A stretch of 64,000 nt of DNA from Ralstonia sp. UNC404CL21Col (GTDB taxonomy: Bacteria; Pseudomonadota; Gammaproteobacteria; Burkholderiales; Burkholderiaceae). The DNA is taken from NCBI RefSeq assembly GCF_000620465.1, contig NZ_KK211140.1:1119964-1183963 (forward strand), written 5' to 3'. The notes beneath the pieces were generated by a model. The model made no database searches. It saw nothing but the letters and a program-made list of their open reading frames with translations, and was not told the DNA's origin. A program made the position numbers and the translations under genes. Every line of letters begins with the position of its first letter. Positions within the stretch are counted from its first letter, which is position 1. Of this stretch, positions 8,584 to 16,753 are shown piece after piece.

Positions 8584-9885
8584 TCAGTGGGTGTCGCGCG
8601 CTTCGCGCAGGCTCAGCACCGTCAGCAGCGTGATGGCGCTGCACGCCATCATGTAAAAGGCAGGGGAGAGCGGATTGCCGGTGCGGGCCAGCAGCCACGT
8701 CACGACAAACTGGCACGAACCGCCAAACACCGTGACGCCGATCGCGTAGATGACCGACAGGCCGCTGGCGCGCACCTTGATGGGCAGCAGCTCCATCATC
8801 ATGAGCAGCATCGGCGTGGTGCCCAGGTACAGCGTGCCGGTCAGCAGCGCCGACAGCACCAGCACCAGCGGCACGCTCGGGTAATGCGTCATCATCCAGA
8901 AGGCCGGATACAGCGCCGCCACGGTGACCAGCGTTGCGCCCACCACCAGCGGCTTGCGGCGCGGCAGGCGGTCGGCCAGCCAACCGGAAAGGAGCGACGC
9001 GCCAAAGCTCGTCAGCCCCGTCACGCAACCAGCGAGCAGCGACAGCGAAGGCGGCAGATGCAGCTCGCGGATCATGTAGGTCGGCATGAAATAGATCACC
9101 AGGTATGTGCCGACCGTCCCGCCGATGATCGTCAGCACGCCTTTGACGACAAGCCCGCCATGGTCGCGGAACAGGGTGCCGAGCGGGCTCGGCGCATGCG
9201 CCTCGGCGGTGTGCGTTTCATCCAGGTGCGAGCGGATATAGAGGCCCACCGGCGCGATCAGCAAGCCGAGGAAGAACGGCACGCGCCAGCCCCAGCTCTG
9301 CAGCGCTTCTGGCGACAGGCCGCCGTACAGAATGGCCGCAGTCAGCGCGCCGCACAGCGCCGCAATGCCCTGGCTGCCCAATTGCCAGCTCACGCGAAAC
9401 CCGCGCCCACGGACGCCGCCGGACTCCATCAGCATCGCGGTCGACGCACCGATTTCGCCGCCCAGCGAAAAGCCCTGCAGCAACCGCCCGGCCAGAATGA
9501 CCACCGGGCCGAACAGGCCTGCGGTGGCGTACGTGGGCGCTACCGCCAGGCACAGCGTGCCGATGACCATCAGCCCGATCGTCAGCGTCATCGCGGCCTT
9601 GCGCCCGTGGCGGTCTGCGTAGTTGCCGATCACGAAACCGCCCAGCGGGCGCATCACAAAGCCGATGCCGAACGTCGCCACCGCCAGCAGCAGCGAGCCA
9701 TACGCGCTGTCGGACGGAAAGAACAGCTTGCCGATCATCAGCGCGAAGAAGCTGTAGACCGTGAAGTCGTACATCTCCAGCGCATTGCCGATCGAGCATG
9801 CGGCGATCAACCGTGCCTGACCGACAGGCTTGGGCGCAGCAGCAACCGAGGCGGGCAACGGCGTCTGCAGGGTGGCGTCATTCAT
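8584..9885 (-). CDS. MFS transporter, metabolite:H+ symporter (MHS) family
   Basis: Twelve-helix inner-membrane symporter, 433 residues from the ATG at 9885. A GGAG ribosome site lies 6 bases before this start, which is why I prefer it to the longer frame (up to 9999). An N-terminal EMYDFTVYSFF segment and the loop GNYADRHGRKAAM near residue 85 are hallmarks of the MHS group that carries organic acids and osmolytes. QGFSLGGEIG is the second family motif. It probably imports the substrate of the amidase and M20 hydrolase downstream. A divergent LysR gene lies 233 bp away. Confidence 0.86.
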   Translation of the reverse strand: MNDATLQTPLPASVAAAPKPVGQARLIAACSIGNALEMYDFTVYSFFALMIGKLFFPSDSAYGSLLLAVATFGIGFVMRPLGGFVIGNYADRHGRKAAMTLTIGLMVIGTLCLAVAPTYATAGLFGPVVILAGRLLQGFSLGGEIGASTAMLMESGGVRGRGFRVSWQLGSQGIAALCGALTAAILYGGLSPEALQSWGWRVPFFLGLLIAPVGLYIRSHLDETHTAEAHAPSPLGTLFRDHGGLVVKGVLTIIGGTVGTYLVIYFMPTYMIRELHLPPSLSLLAGCVTGLTSFGASLLSGWLADRLPRRKPLVVGATLVTVAALYPAFWMMTHYPSVPLVLVLSALLTGTLYLGTTPMLLMMMELLPIKVRASGLSVIYAIGVTVFGGSCQFVVTWLLARTGNPLSPAFYMMACSAITLLTVLSLREARDTH

Positions 9886-9987
9886 GTGGATCTCCATCCG
9901 GGGGATTGGCGAGAGGGCTTCTGCGAACCCTTGGGCGCTTGCAGTATTCCGCCAAGCCGCTGTCCGGAAAAAATCGTAAATATTCAT

Positions 9988-10039
9988 CCCGATAACCAAA
10001 TAGAATCGCCGTCATAACCGGCCTGCATCCGCTATCGGG
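9988..10039. promoter_or_regulatory. Inverted repeat CCCGATA / TATCGGG between MFS and LysR genes
   Basis: CCCGATA at 9988-9994 and its exact inverted copy TATCGGG at 10033-10039, 38 bases apart, lie in the divergent intergenic region. Multi-site binding by a LysR tetramer over about 50 bp would fit. The function is inferred from place only. Confidence 0.35.
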
Positions 10040-10118
10040 GAAAGCCCGCGAATCCTGGGGGCGACGTCGCGTGACACGCCGAGTGCCGGGCATGGCGCCC
10101 AACAATGGGGAGAGCGAC

Positions 10119-11036
10119 GTGAAGCTGCACCAATTGCGCATCCTGCTGGCCGTGGCACAGCACGGCAGCATCCACGAAGCGTCTCGCGGGCTGCATATCT
10201 CGCAGCCGGCGCTGTCGAAGGCGATTGCGGAACTGGAAAGGGAGCTTGGCGTCACGCTGCTGTCGCGTTCGGTGCGCGGCGTGAGCCTGACCGCCTATGG
10301 CATGGCGCTGGTCAAGCGCGCGAGTGTCGTCGAACAGGAACTGCGTCACGCGCTGGAAGACATCGAAGCCATTCGCGGCCATGCGGAGGCGGAACTCAAC
10401 ATTGGCTTTACCGCCGTGGCGTCGAGCGGGCCACTGCCGGATGCCATGGCGGCGCTGCGCAAGCGGTTTCCCAACGTCGCGCTACGCGGCTTCGAACAGC
10501 GTCCGCAGCAGATTCTGGAGGGGCTGCGAGAGGGGCGGCTCGATATCGGCTTGATCTCCAGCAACAGCGGCCCCGGCACGGGCAGTTTTCAGTGGGAGCC
10601 GCTGTTTTCGGTGCCGATGCGCCTGGCGGTACGCCCCGGCCATCCGCTGCGCCGCGTGCGCCGGCTGCGTCCGCTGCTGGATGCCGACTGGCTCGTGCTC
10701 GACCCGCTGGAGGATCCGGGCAGCCCGATGGTCAGCCTGATGCGTCTGCATCGCCTCGACATCCCGCGCCGGATTGTGCAAAGCGCGTCGAACCTGCTGG
10801 GGCTGCAGCTGGCCACGAAGACGGACGTCGTCAGCATGTGGTCGGAATTTGTCTTCAGCGGCACCGGCGGGCCGCTGCGCATGGTGCCGGGCTCGCTCGA
10901 AACCTTGCCGATGGAAGATGAGCTGCCGGATTTCAACGTCTACATGGTCTACCGTTCGGCCGACCTGATGACGCATGTGTGCGCGGAATTCAGCAAGGAG
11001 ATCCGGCACGCGGCACAGCACTATCGCCAGCGCTGA
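10119..11036 (+). CDS. LysR-family transcriptional regulator
   Basis: Regulator of 305 residues if it starts at the GTG at 10119, which follows GGGGAGA by 5 bases and places KLHQLRILL right at the N-terminus, as in the family. ATGs at 10071 and 10092 in the same frame would add 16 or 9 non-conserved residues. The helix-turn-helix is in residues 1-60 (HISQPALSKAIAELE) and a LysR substrate domain follows. It is divergent from the MFS / M20 / amidase run, so it likely controls that run. Its 3' end converges on the AraC gene with a 3-bp gap. Confidence 0.85.
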   Translation: MKLHQLRILLAVAQHGSIHEASRGLHISQPALSKAIAELERELGVTLLSRSVRGVSLTAYGMALVKRASVVEQELRHALEDIEAIRGHAEAELNIGFTAVASSGPLPDAMAALRKRFPNVALRGFEQRPQQILEGLREGRLDIGLISSNSGPGTGSFQWEPLFSVPMRLAVRPGHPLRRVRRLRPLLDADWLVLDPLEDPGSPMVSLMRLHRLDIPRRIVQSASNLLGLQLATKTDVVSMWSEFVFSGTGGPLRMVPGSLETLPMEDELPDFNVYMVYRSADLMTHVCAEFSKEIRHAAQHYRQR

Positions 11037-11039
11037 ACA

Positions 11040-12002
11040 TCACGCGTCAAGTTCGGCGCCTTCCGCGCGCATGGCACCCGGCGGCCGCCCAACCACCCGC
11101 TTGAATGCGCGGCTGAACGCAGCGAGCGACCCGTAGCCGAGCCGGTACGCGACGGCTTCGATCGCCTCGCGGTCGCGCGTGATCCATTGCGCGGCGAGCC
11201 GCATCCGCAGCTCGGTCAGATAGCGCACGGGCGTCATTCCGGTCGCCGCCAGGAAGCGCTCGGCAAACACCGAGCGCGAGACACCGGCTTGCGCTGCCAG
11301 CTCCGCGACGCTCCAGTTGCGGCCCGGGTCACGATGCAGGGCGACGATCGCGCGACCGAGTTTCGGCTCGCGCAGCGCCTGCACCCAGCCCGTGGCGTCG
11401 CCGCAGCCGCATTCCACCCAGCCGCGCACGATGAAGGCGGCCACCACGTCCGCCAGCCGCGCCAGGATGCCGGCAAAGCCTGCGCGCTCGGAGCACGATT
11501 CGCGCTCCATCGCGTCGAGCATCGGGCGGATTTCCGGGTAGCGCGCAAGCAGGGTGCCGACGTGCATGAACTCCGGCATCGTGCCGACAAGGGGCTGCAT
11601 GCCGCCCAGGTCCAGCTCCATGCACGCGCTGAAAATGAGCGCATCGCCGGGAGCCGCTTCCGTACCGGCACCCACCGACGCCACCGTGTCGCAGATCTTC
11701 GCGGCTTCAAAGCCGGCGATCTCGCGGCACGGCGCATCCGGATCAGACAACAGCGCATGCGGCGTGCCCTGCGGCAGCAACACCGCATCGCCGGCTTCGA
11801 GTTGCATCGTTGCGCCCGACGCGTCGCGCAGCAGCACGGGCCCGCGGCCAACGAAGTGAAATTGCGCACGCCCCGGCGCCTCGCCAAAGCTGAGCCCGAA
11901 GGGCCGCGCCACGTGGATACGGCGGTACTGGACACCGCTCAGCCGCATGCCCAGCAGCAGCTCGCTGACAAGGTCGTGCACGTCGGGGAGGGGAGTGGGC
12001 AT
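11040..12002 (-). CDS. AraC-family transcriptional regulator with N-terminal cupin
   Basis: Regulator of 320 residues. Residues about 1-180 form the cupin-type sensor (LEAGDAVLLPQGTPHALL is the beta-barrel signature). The last 100 residues hold two helix-turn-helix units (AELAAQAGVSRSVFAERF and VAYRLGYGSLAAFSRAFKR). Of the AraC subgroups it most resembles those paired with efflux pumps. The ATG at 12002 is 119 bp from the divergent MFS start, so regulation of that pump is likely. Several Cys residues cluster near residues 190-220 (VECGCGDA), a possible metal or redox sensor, but this is speculative. Confidence 0.85.
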   Translation of the reverse strand: MPTPLPDVHDLVSELLLGMRLSGVQYRRIHVARPFGLSFGEAPGRAQFHFVGRGPVLLRDASGATMQLEAGDAVLLPQGTPHALLSDPDAPCREIAGFEAAKICDTVASVGAGTEAAPGDALIFSACMELDLGGMQPLVGTMPEFMHVGTLLARYPEIRPMLDAMERESCSERAGFAGILARLADVVAAFIVRGWVECGCGDATGWVQALREPKLGRAIVALHRDPGRNWSVAELAAQAGVSRSVFAERFLAATGMTPVRYLTELRMRLAAQWITRDREAIEAVAYRLGYGSLAAFSRAFKRVVGRPPGAMRAEGAELDA

Positions 12003-12009
12003 CGCAACT

Positions 12010-12021
12010 ATTCGGACGAAT
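12010..12021. promoter_or_regulatory. Inverted repeat ATTCG-GA-CGAAT upstream of AraC gene
   Basis: A 12-bp perfect inverted repeat starts 8 bp before the AraC start codon. Two CGGAT/CCGAT repeats follow in the same region, at about 12034 and 12056. It is a candidate operator for the AraC regulator or a divergent promoter element. Only position and symmetry support this. Confidence 0.35.
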
Positions 12022-12121
12022 GATCAACAAGATCGGATTGTATGTCATAGACCGTCCGATTGACGGGCCCTACCATGCGGCCTTATTGGTACTTTCCCTG
12101 ACTCTTTCTACGGAACGACGC

Positions 12122-13333
12122 ATGAATCCCGGAACCTCTACGGCCGCCTCAGTCGCGGCCCCGCGTGAACCCGCCTGGGGCGCCGTCTTCGCGATGGCGC
12201 TGGGCGTGTTCGGGCTCGTCACGGCCGAATTCCTGCCTGCAAGCCTGCTGACGCCCATGGCGGAAAGCCTCGGCGTGACCGAGGGCGTGGCAGGGCAGGC
12301 CGTCACGGCCACCGCAACGGTCGCCCTCGTCACCAGCTTGCTGACCGCTGCCGTCACGCGCGCCATCGACCGGCGGCGCGTGCTGCTGGCGTTTTCGGTG
12401 CTGCTCGTGGCATCCAATCTTGCCGTGGCGTTTGCGACCAACCTGACAACGATCCTGATCGGCCGCGTGGTGCTTGGCATTGCACTCGGCGGCTTCTGGA
12501 CCATGGCCACCGCCACCGCAATGCGCCTCGTGCCTGCTGCGCTCGTGCCGCGGGCGCTGTCGATCATCTTCAGCGGCGTAGCCGTCGCCACGATTGCCGC
12601 CGCGCCGCTGGGCAGCTACTTCGGCCACCTGATCGGCTGGCGCAATGTGTTCCTTGCTGCGGCCGCGCTCGGGGTGCTGGCGTTCGTATCGCAAGTCGCG
12701 ACGCTGCCATCGATGGCGCCAAGCGGCACGACGCGGCTGCGCACGCTGATCGACGTGCTGCGCCGCCCGAGCGTCGGCATCGGGATGTTCGCGACGATCC
12801 TCGTGTTCACCGGGCACTTTGCGTTCTTTACGTACCTGCGGCCGTTCCTGGAGCAGGTGGCGGGCGTTGGCGTGAACGGGCTGTCGGCAATCCTGCTGGG
12901 CTACGGCATTGCCAACTTCGTCGGCACATCGTTGGCCGGCCGCGTGCTGGAACATCGGCTGCGCCCAATGCTGATCGCAATGCCGGCGCTGATGGTGGTG
13001 CTCGGCATCGCACTCGTGGCGCTGGGCCGCGCGCCCGTCATCGATGCTGTGCTGATCGCACTGTGGGGCATGGCGTTTGGCGGCGTGCCGGTGGCTTGGT
13101 CGACATGGGTGACACGCACCGTGCCCGACGAAGCCGAAAGCGCGGGCGGCCTGATCGTCGCAGCCGTGCAGCTCGCGATTGCCACCGGCGCGGCAGCCGG
13201 CGGCGTGGTGTTCGACGCGAACGGCGCGGCCGGTGTGTTCATTGGCGCCGCCGTGGTGCTGGCCATTGCCGTCGCGACCATCGTGACGGGCGTGCCGAAA
13301 CGCGTTGAGGTGGTGCCGGCGATGGCCGAGTGA
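12122..13333 (+). CDS. MFS transporter, DHA1 drug/arabinose-efflux type
   Basis: Twelve-helix exporter of 403 residues. I chose the ATG at 12122, which follows GGAA by 6 bases, over the longer frame that would add non-membrane sequence. FGLVTAEFLPASLL in helix 1 is the typical start of AraJ/YdhP-like pumps. The loop between helices 2 and 3 reads RAIDRRRVLL, matching motif A only in part, and GRVVLGIALGGFW is the motif of helix 4. It probably expels a small hydrophobic or sugar-like compound. Expression is probably driven by the divergent AraC regulator. Confidence 0.85.
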   Translation: MNPGTSTAASVAAPREPAWGAVFAMALGVFGLVTAEFLPASLLTPMAESLGVTEGVAGQAVTATATVALVTSLLTAAVTRAIDRRRVLLAFSVLLVASNLAVAFATNLTTILIGRVVLGIALGGFWTMATATAMRLVPAALVPRALSIIFSGVAVATIAAAPLGSYFGHLIGWRNVFLAAAALGVLAFVSQVATLPSMAPSGTTRLRTLIDVLRRPSVGIGMFATILVFTGHFAFFTYLRPFLEQVAGVGVNGLSAILLGYGIANFVGTSLAGRVLEHRLRPMLIAMPALMVVLGIALVALGRAPVIDAVLIALWGMAFGGVPVAWSTWVTRTVPDEAESAGGLIVAAVQLAIATGAAAGGVVFDANGAAGVFIGAAVVLAIAVATIVTGVPKRVEVVPAMAE

Positions 13334-13472
13334 TATGGCGAATGCGCGCCGCTGGGTTGGCCGGGTGATGTGACACCGCCACCTCAGCGCGCGTCTGTAT
13401 ATTTCTCATAATTTGCATTATGTTAAATAGAAGATCGACCAGCCTCAGCCGGTCTCGATCCAACGCCCTCCA

Positions 13473-13811
13473 CTAAGCCTTCTTCAAAAACTCCGGCTTG
13501 AGCAGATAGCTGACGCCATCGATCTTGCAGTCGATCGGATGATCGCCCGCCATCAGCCGGATGCTCTTGATCTTCGTGCCCGCCTTGAGCGTGCCCGAGC
13601 CACCCTTGAGCTTCAGGTCCTTCACCAGCGTTGCGGAGTCGCCCGCATTCAGCGGATTGCCGTTGGCGTCCTTGATGACCAGCGCTGCCTCTTCTTCATC
13701 TTCCTGCGCCGACGGATTCCATTCGTGCGCGCAATCCGGGCAGATATAAAGCTCGCCGTCTTGATAGGTGTTTTCAGAGGCGCATTCTGGGCAGGCAGGA
13801 ATCGTAGACAT
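13473..13811 (-). CDS. yjdM: Zinc-ribbon protein of the YjdM (PhnA) family
   Basis: Small protein of 112 residues. A zinc ribbon with CPECASENTY and CPDCAHEW occupies residues about 8-30. After an acidic linker, a conserved SH3-like domain ends in LLKPEFLKKA, the family C-terminus. Members were once called PhnA for their place near phosphonate genes in E. coli, but this family is not phosphonoacetate hydrolase and its role is not established. It stands alone here, separated on both sides by intergenic DNA. Confidence 0.9.
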   Translation of the reverse strand: MSTIPACPECASENTYQDGELYICPDCAHEWNPSAQEDEEEAALVIKDANGNPLNAGDSATLVKDLKLKGGSGTLKAGTKIKSIRLMAGDHPIDCKIDGVSYLLKPEFLKKA

Positions 13812-14102
13812 GTGAAAGCCGTGAATCTGGTCAAAGGGGCCGCACTATATCAGCCGCGATCAGCCGAGATGTGCGCGATGGTTGCCGACTGCCACCGCTT
13901 GCCTGTACCTTGCAGCCCGATCCGCCGCGATCTCTTCCATGGCAGCGCCGCCATGGACGGTTGCGAGCCGACACGTCAAATAACATCCGGACAGATTTTC
14001 CCGACATTCTGGCCGAACGCTGAGCGACCCGCGCGAACTGGCAGGCGTGCCGCGCCGTTCGGTATGATCCACCCTCCAATCATCTGAATCAGGAAGAACA
14101 TC

Positions 14103-14450
14103 ATGGGCGAAGCCAAACGACGCGGCTCACAGGCCGACCGCATTTCTCAGGCACACGCCCGGCTGGAGGCGCTCCGCCCTGAAAAGCTTGTCTGCGGCGC
14201 CTGCCAGACCGCCTTTACCGAATTCGAAGGGATGGAGCCGCGCGACATGCCCGGCATCCACGCCATCTTCGGCGGCGAATGCCCGAACTGCGGCGAGAGC
14301 GTGATTTCCTTCAACGGCGAACCCGAAGCCGTGGCCGCCGCCATGCTGGCTTACCAGGACGCCATGGAAGACGCCAAGCTCGGCGCGCAGACGCAGGAAG
14401 GCAAGCACGTCCCCTACGTCGACGAAGAAGACAAGCCCACGCAACACTGA
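14103..14450 (+). CDS. Conserved hypothetical protein with a CxxC...CxxC zinc-ribbon pattern
   Basis: Protein of 115 residues starting MGEAKRRG, with AGGAAG as ribosome site 8 bases before the ATG. Residues about 37-62 hold CGAC and CPNC pairs, a probable zinc ribbon. The remainder is acidic. I do not recognise a function. The next gene (DUF1653) begins 6 bp after its stop, so the two are cotranscribed. Confidence 0.75.
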   Translation: MGEAKRRGSQADRISQAHARLEALRPEKLVCGACQTAFTEFEGMEPRDMPGIHAIFGGECPNCGESVISFNGEPEAVAAAMLAYQDAMEDAKLGAQTQEGKHVPYVDEEDKPTQH

Positions 14451-14456
14451 ACCACC

Positions 14457-14666
14457 ATGCAAGACACGTCAACGCGCCGCTACCGGCACTACAAGGGCGG
14501 CGAATACGAATGGCTGTGCGAGGCCACGTACGAACCCGATCCCGCCATCAAGATGACGGTCTATCGCGCCGCCAACGGCACGATCTGGACACGCCCATCG
14601 ACGATGTTCCACGAGATGGTTGAAGTCGACGGCCGGCAGGTGCCGCGCTTTGCGCTGATCGACTGA
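14457..14666 (+). CDS. DUF1653 family protein
   Basis: Protein of 69 residues covering the whole DUF1653 domain: RYRHYKGGEYEWL near the start, then VYRA..GTIWTRP and MFHEMVEVDGR, the family's conserved core of beta strands. It is predicted cytoplasmic. Its function in the literature is not established. It starts 6 bp after the zinc-ribbon gene and abuts the next gene directly (TGAATG). Confidence 0.88.
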   Translation: MQDTSTRRYRHYKGGEYEWLCEATYEPDPAIKMTVYRAANGTIWTRPSTMFHEMVEVDGRQVPRFALID

Positions 14667-15539
14667 ATGCCGGCGGAAACTTTCTCCTTGCGAGCGGGCC
14701 TGCGGGCCCGTTTTACGTATTGGCGTGACCGCAGCGGCGCCTGGGCTGCGCGCCACGGCCAATTGGCTGCGGGGCTGCATGAGTTTGTCGTCTTCGGGAT
14801 TAAGCAGGCGTGGGCATGCCTGTTCGGCGGGCTGATGGTCGCCCTGCTGATCGGCACGCATTTCTGGTATCCGGCCGACGCACCGATTGCCCGTTACGAC
14901 GCCCTGACGATGGCCGCGGTCATCATCCAGATTGCGTTGCTGTGGCTGAAGCTGGAGACGTGGGACGAGGCCAAGGTGATCTTGATGTTCCATGTGGCCG
15001 GTACGGGCATGGAGGTGTTCAAGACGGCCGTCGGCTCGTGGATTTACCCCGAGGCGTCGGTGCTGCGCATTGGCGGCGTGCCGCTGTTCACCGGCTTCAT
15101 GTACGCCTCGGTGGGCAGCTATATCGCGCGGGCGTGGCGCGAATTTGACCTGCGCTTCACGCATCATCCGCCGTTGGCGGTGACGGCCCTGCTCTCGCTC
15201 GGCATCTACGTGAATTTCTTCCTGCACCACTATTGGTGGGACTTGCGCTACGTGCTGATGGCGCTCATTGCGATGGCATTCCGGCGCTGCTGGATCCATT
15301 TCCGCATCGATCGCGTTCACCGCCGCATGCCCTTCCTGCTGGGCTTTACGCTGGTCGCCCTCTTCATCTGGCTTGCAGAAAACATCGGCACGTTCACGCG
15401 CACGTGGCTCTATCCGAACCAGCTGCAAGGCTGGGAAATGGTGTCGATCGCCAAGCTGGGCGCCTGGTTCCTCCTCACCATCATGAGCTACGTGATGGTC
15501 ACGCTCGTCAACCCGCCGCGGCCCGTTTCTGACGCTTGA
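14667..15539 (+). CDS. DUF817 multi-pass membrane protein
   Basis: Membrane protein of 290 residues with about eight hydrophobic helices. The DUF817 core begins near residue 35 (HEFVVFGIKQAWACLFGG) and contains the conserved WDEAKVILMFHVAGTGMEVFKT and YASVGSYIARAW stretches. The ATG at 14667 directly follows the DUF1653 stop. A terminator-like hairpin (14695-14714) falls in the first 16 codons, so a later start or a separate transcript is possible. The 3' end overlaps the convergent membrane-protein gene by 32 bp. No function is known for the family. Confidence 0.82.
   Translation: MPAETFSLRAGLRARFTYWRDRSGAWAARHGQLAAGLHEFVVFGIKQAWACLFGGLMVALLIGTHFWYPADAPIARYDALTMAAVIIQIALLWLKLETWDEAKVILMFHVAGTGMEVFKTAVGSWIYPEASVLRIGGVPLFTGFMYASVGSYIARAWREFDLRFTHHPPLAVTALLSLGIYVNFFLHHYWWDLRYVLMALIAMAFRRCWIHFRIDRVHRRMPFLLGFTLVALFIWLAENIGTFTRTWLYPNQLQGWEMVSIAKLGAWFLLTIMSYVMVTLVNPPRPVSDA
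14695..14714 (+). terminator. Terminator-like hairpin at the DUF1653/DUF817 junction
   Basis: CGGGCC, loop TGCG, GGCCCG followed by TTTT, starting 29 bp after the DUF1653 stop. It has the form of a Rho-independent terminator but lies inside the annotated start of the DUF817 gene. It may attenuate transcription, or it may show that the true DUF817 start is further on. Confidence 0.4.
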
Positions 15540-16032
15540 ACCAGGCATGCTCGCCAGGCGCCCGGTCGCGTAGTTCGAAGGTGATGTGCACGCGGCGCGA
15601 AGCCTGCAGGTAGACGCCGCACGTCAGCGTCAGTGCCACGGCAACGGCCACGCCGTCGATGAAGGTGGAGCGTGCCCCTGGAATGCCGCCCGCCATCAGC
15701 ATTAGACCAATCAGCGGCGGCAGCAGCGCCATGTGCACGAGCATGGCCGGGCGGAATGCGCTGTCGTGCGTGGTGGCCAGCACCAGCACCGTCACGCTGG
15801 AAATCAGATACAGCAACGTGGTGAGGTTGATGGCCCCGCTGCCCGGCGCGTTGGCATCAAACAGGTCGGCGCCGGCCAGTTGCAGCGCATCCATCGACAG
15901 CCCCTGCCAGAACACCCACGTTGGCCCCGCGATGGCAATGGCCAGCACCCACGGCAGCCATCCGGCAATGCCGTACAGCGGATGTTGACCCGCTGCGATC
16001 GGGTCGATGTCGACCCAGCGATGCGTCAGCAT
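15508..16032 (-). CDS. Small multi-pass membrane protein of unknown function
   Basis: Protein of 174 residues from the ATG at 16032, which has GGGGG about 6 bases before it. The open frame continues upstream with Arg-rich sequence that is unlikely to be coding. Four hydrophobic segments are visible (around residues 20-40, 68-85, 92-112 and 120-142), followed by a basic cytoplasmic tail (FKRQKRAAAG). I do not recognise the family with certainty. The last 32 bases are antisense to the end of the DUF817 gene, an unusually long tail-to-tail overlap. Confidence 0.7.
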   Translation of the reverse strand: MLTHRWVDIDPIAAGQHPLYGIAGWLPWVLAIAIAGPTWVFWQGLSMDALQLAGADLFDANAPGSGAINLTTLLYLISSVTVLVLATTHDSAFRPAMLVHMALLPPLIGLMLMAGGIPGARSTFIDGVAVAVALTLTCGVYLQASRRVHITFELRDRAPGEHAWFKRQKRAAAG

Positions 16033-16197
16033 GATGCACCCCCAACAATGCGCGTCCGTTCTGATGACGGTTGCTCTCGGCAAGCGCCGGCGGCGTCTGC
16101 CTCCCCTGCTCTCTAGCTTAGGTCGCCGCGCAAGGCGCGCAATGCAGGAGGAACCCTGAGCGCACAATCGGATTGCGCTACCTCAACTGCCGGCCAA

Positions 16198-16716
16198 CTA
16201 GCGTCGGAACAGCCGGGGGCGGTCCGGATCGTAAAGCGGGTCGGGCGTGATCTGCGTCAGTTGCAGGACGCCAGCGGGGTCGAAGTAGAAATGCATCAGC
16301 GACGGCCAGACGTCGTCCGCCTTGAAGCGGTACGACCAGACCAGCCGTTCCATGCGTGGGAAATACGCGGTCTCGACCGGCTGGCCGAAATGCCGCAGCA
16401 CGTCGTCGCGGGTCCAGACGCCGATCTTGGCCTGGGCAAATTCGAGACTGCTCAGGACTTGCTTGAAAGCGACGAGCTTGCCGCCGGCATCAAAGTCGGC
16501 CGCGTAGGTGAACTGGCCGTACGGTTTGGTCGGATAGAGCCAGCGGGTGCCGCCATCGAGCGGATACGTTTCGCGCGGCGGCCCGAACTGCGCCTGCACG
16601 GCGGGCTCGTCGGCGCCGACCAGTCGCTGCCCCTTGGTGACGGGGGACTCCAAGGCCGCACATCCCGCCGTCGCTGCCACCACAATCGCTACCGCCAGCC
16701 AACGCATCGCCCGCAT
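16198..16716 (-). CDS. Putative outer-membrane lipoprotein (SmpA/OmlA-like fold)
   Basis: Protein of 172 residues with an N-terminal signal and lipobox ending in ATAGC near residue 19, so the mature protein should be lipid-anchored. The mature part repeats a pattern of GPP-x-T / W-Y and HFGQPVET, resembling the duplicated SmpA/BamE fold. I chose the ATG at 16716. An ATG three codons on (16707) also leaves a complete signal peptide. It lies 37 bp downstream of bioD on the same strand but has no known tie to biotin. Confidence 0.78.
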   Translation of the reverse strand: MRAMRWLAVAIVVAATAGCAALESPVTKGQRLVGADEPAVQAQFGPPRETYPLDGGTRWLYPTKPYGQFTYAADFDAGGKLVAFKQVLSSLEFAQAKIGVWTRDDVLRHFGQPVETAYFPRMERLVWSYRFKADDVWPSLMHFYFDPAGVLQLTQITPDPLYDPDRPRLFRR

Positions 16717-16753
16717 CACAATCGTCCCTGTTGCACTGAGTGAAGCGCGTAGT

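Noticed and set aside
7417-10017. Open frame of 866 codons on the + strand across the M20 hydrolase and MFS genes
   Set aside because: It spans two well-supported genes on the other strand and has a low-complexity Arg/His/Gln composition typical of shadow frames.
13473-13811. Phosphonoacetate hydrolase or phosphonate metabolism role for the 'PhnA' zinc-ribbon protein
   Set aside because: The name is historical for the YjdM family. No phosphonate genes are nearby and the sequence lacks alkaline-phosphatase-fold motifs.
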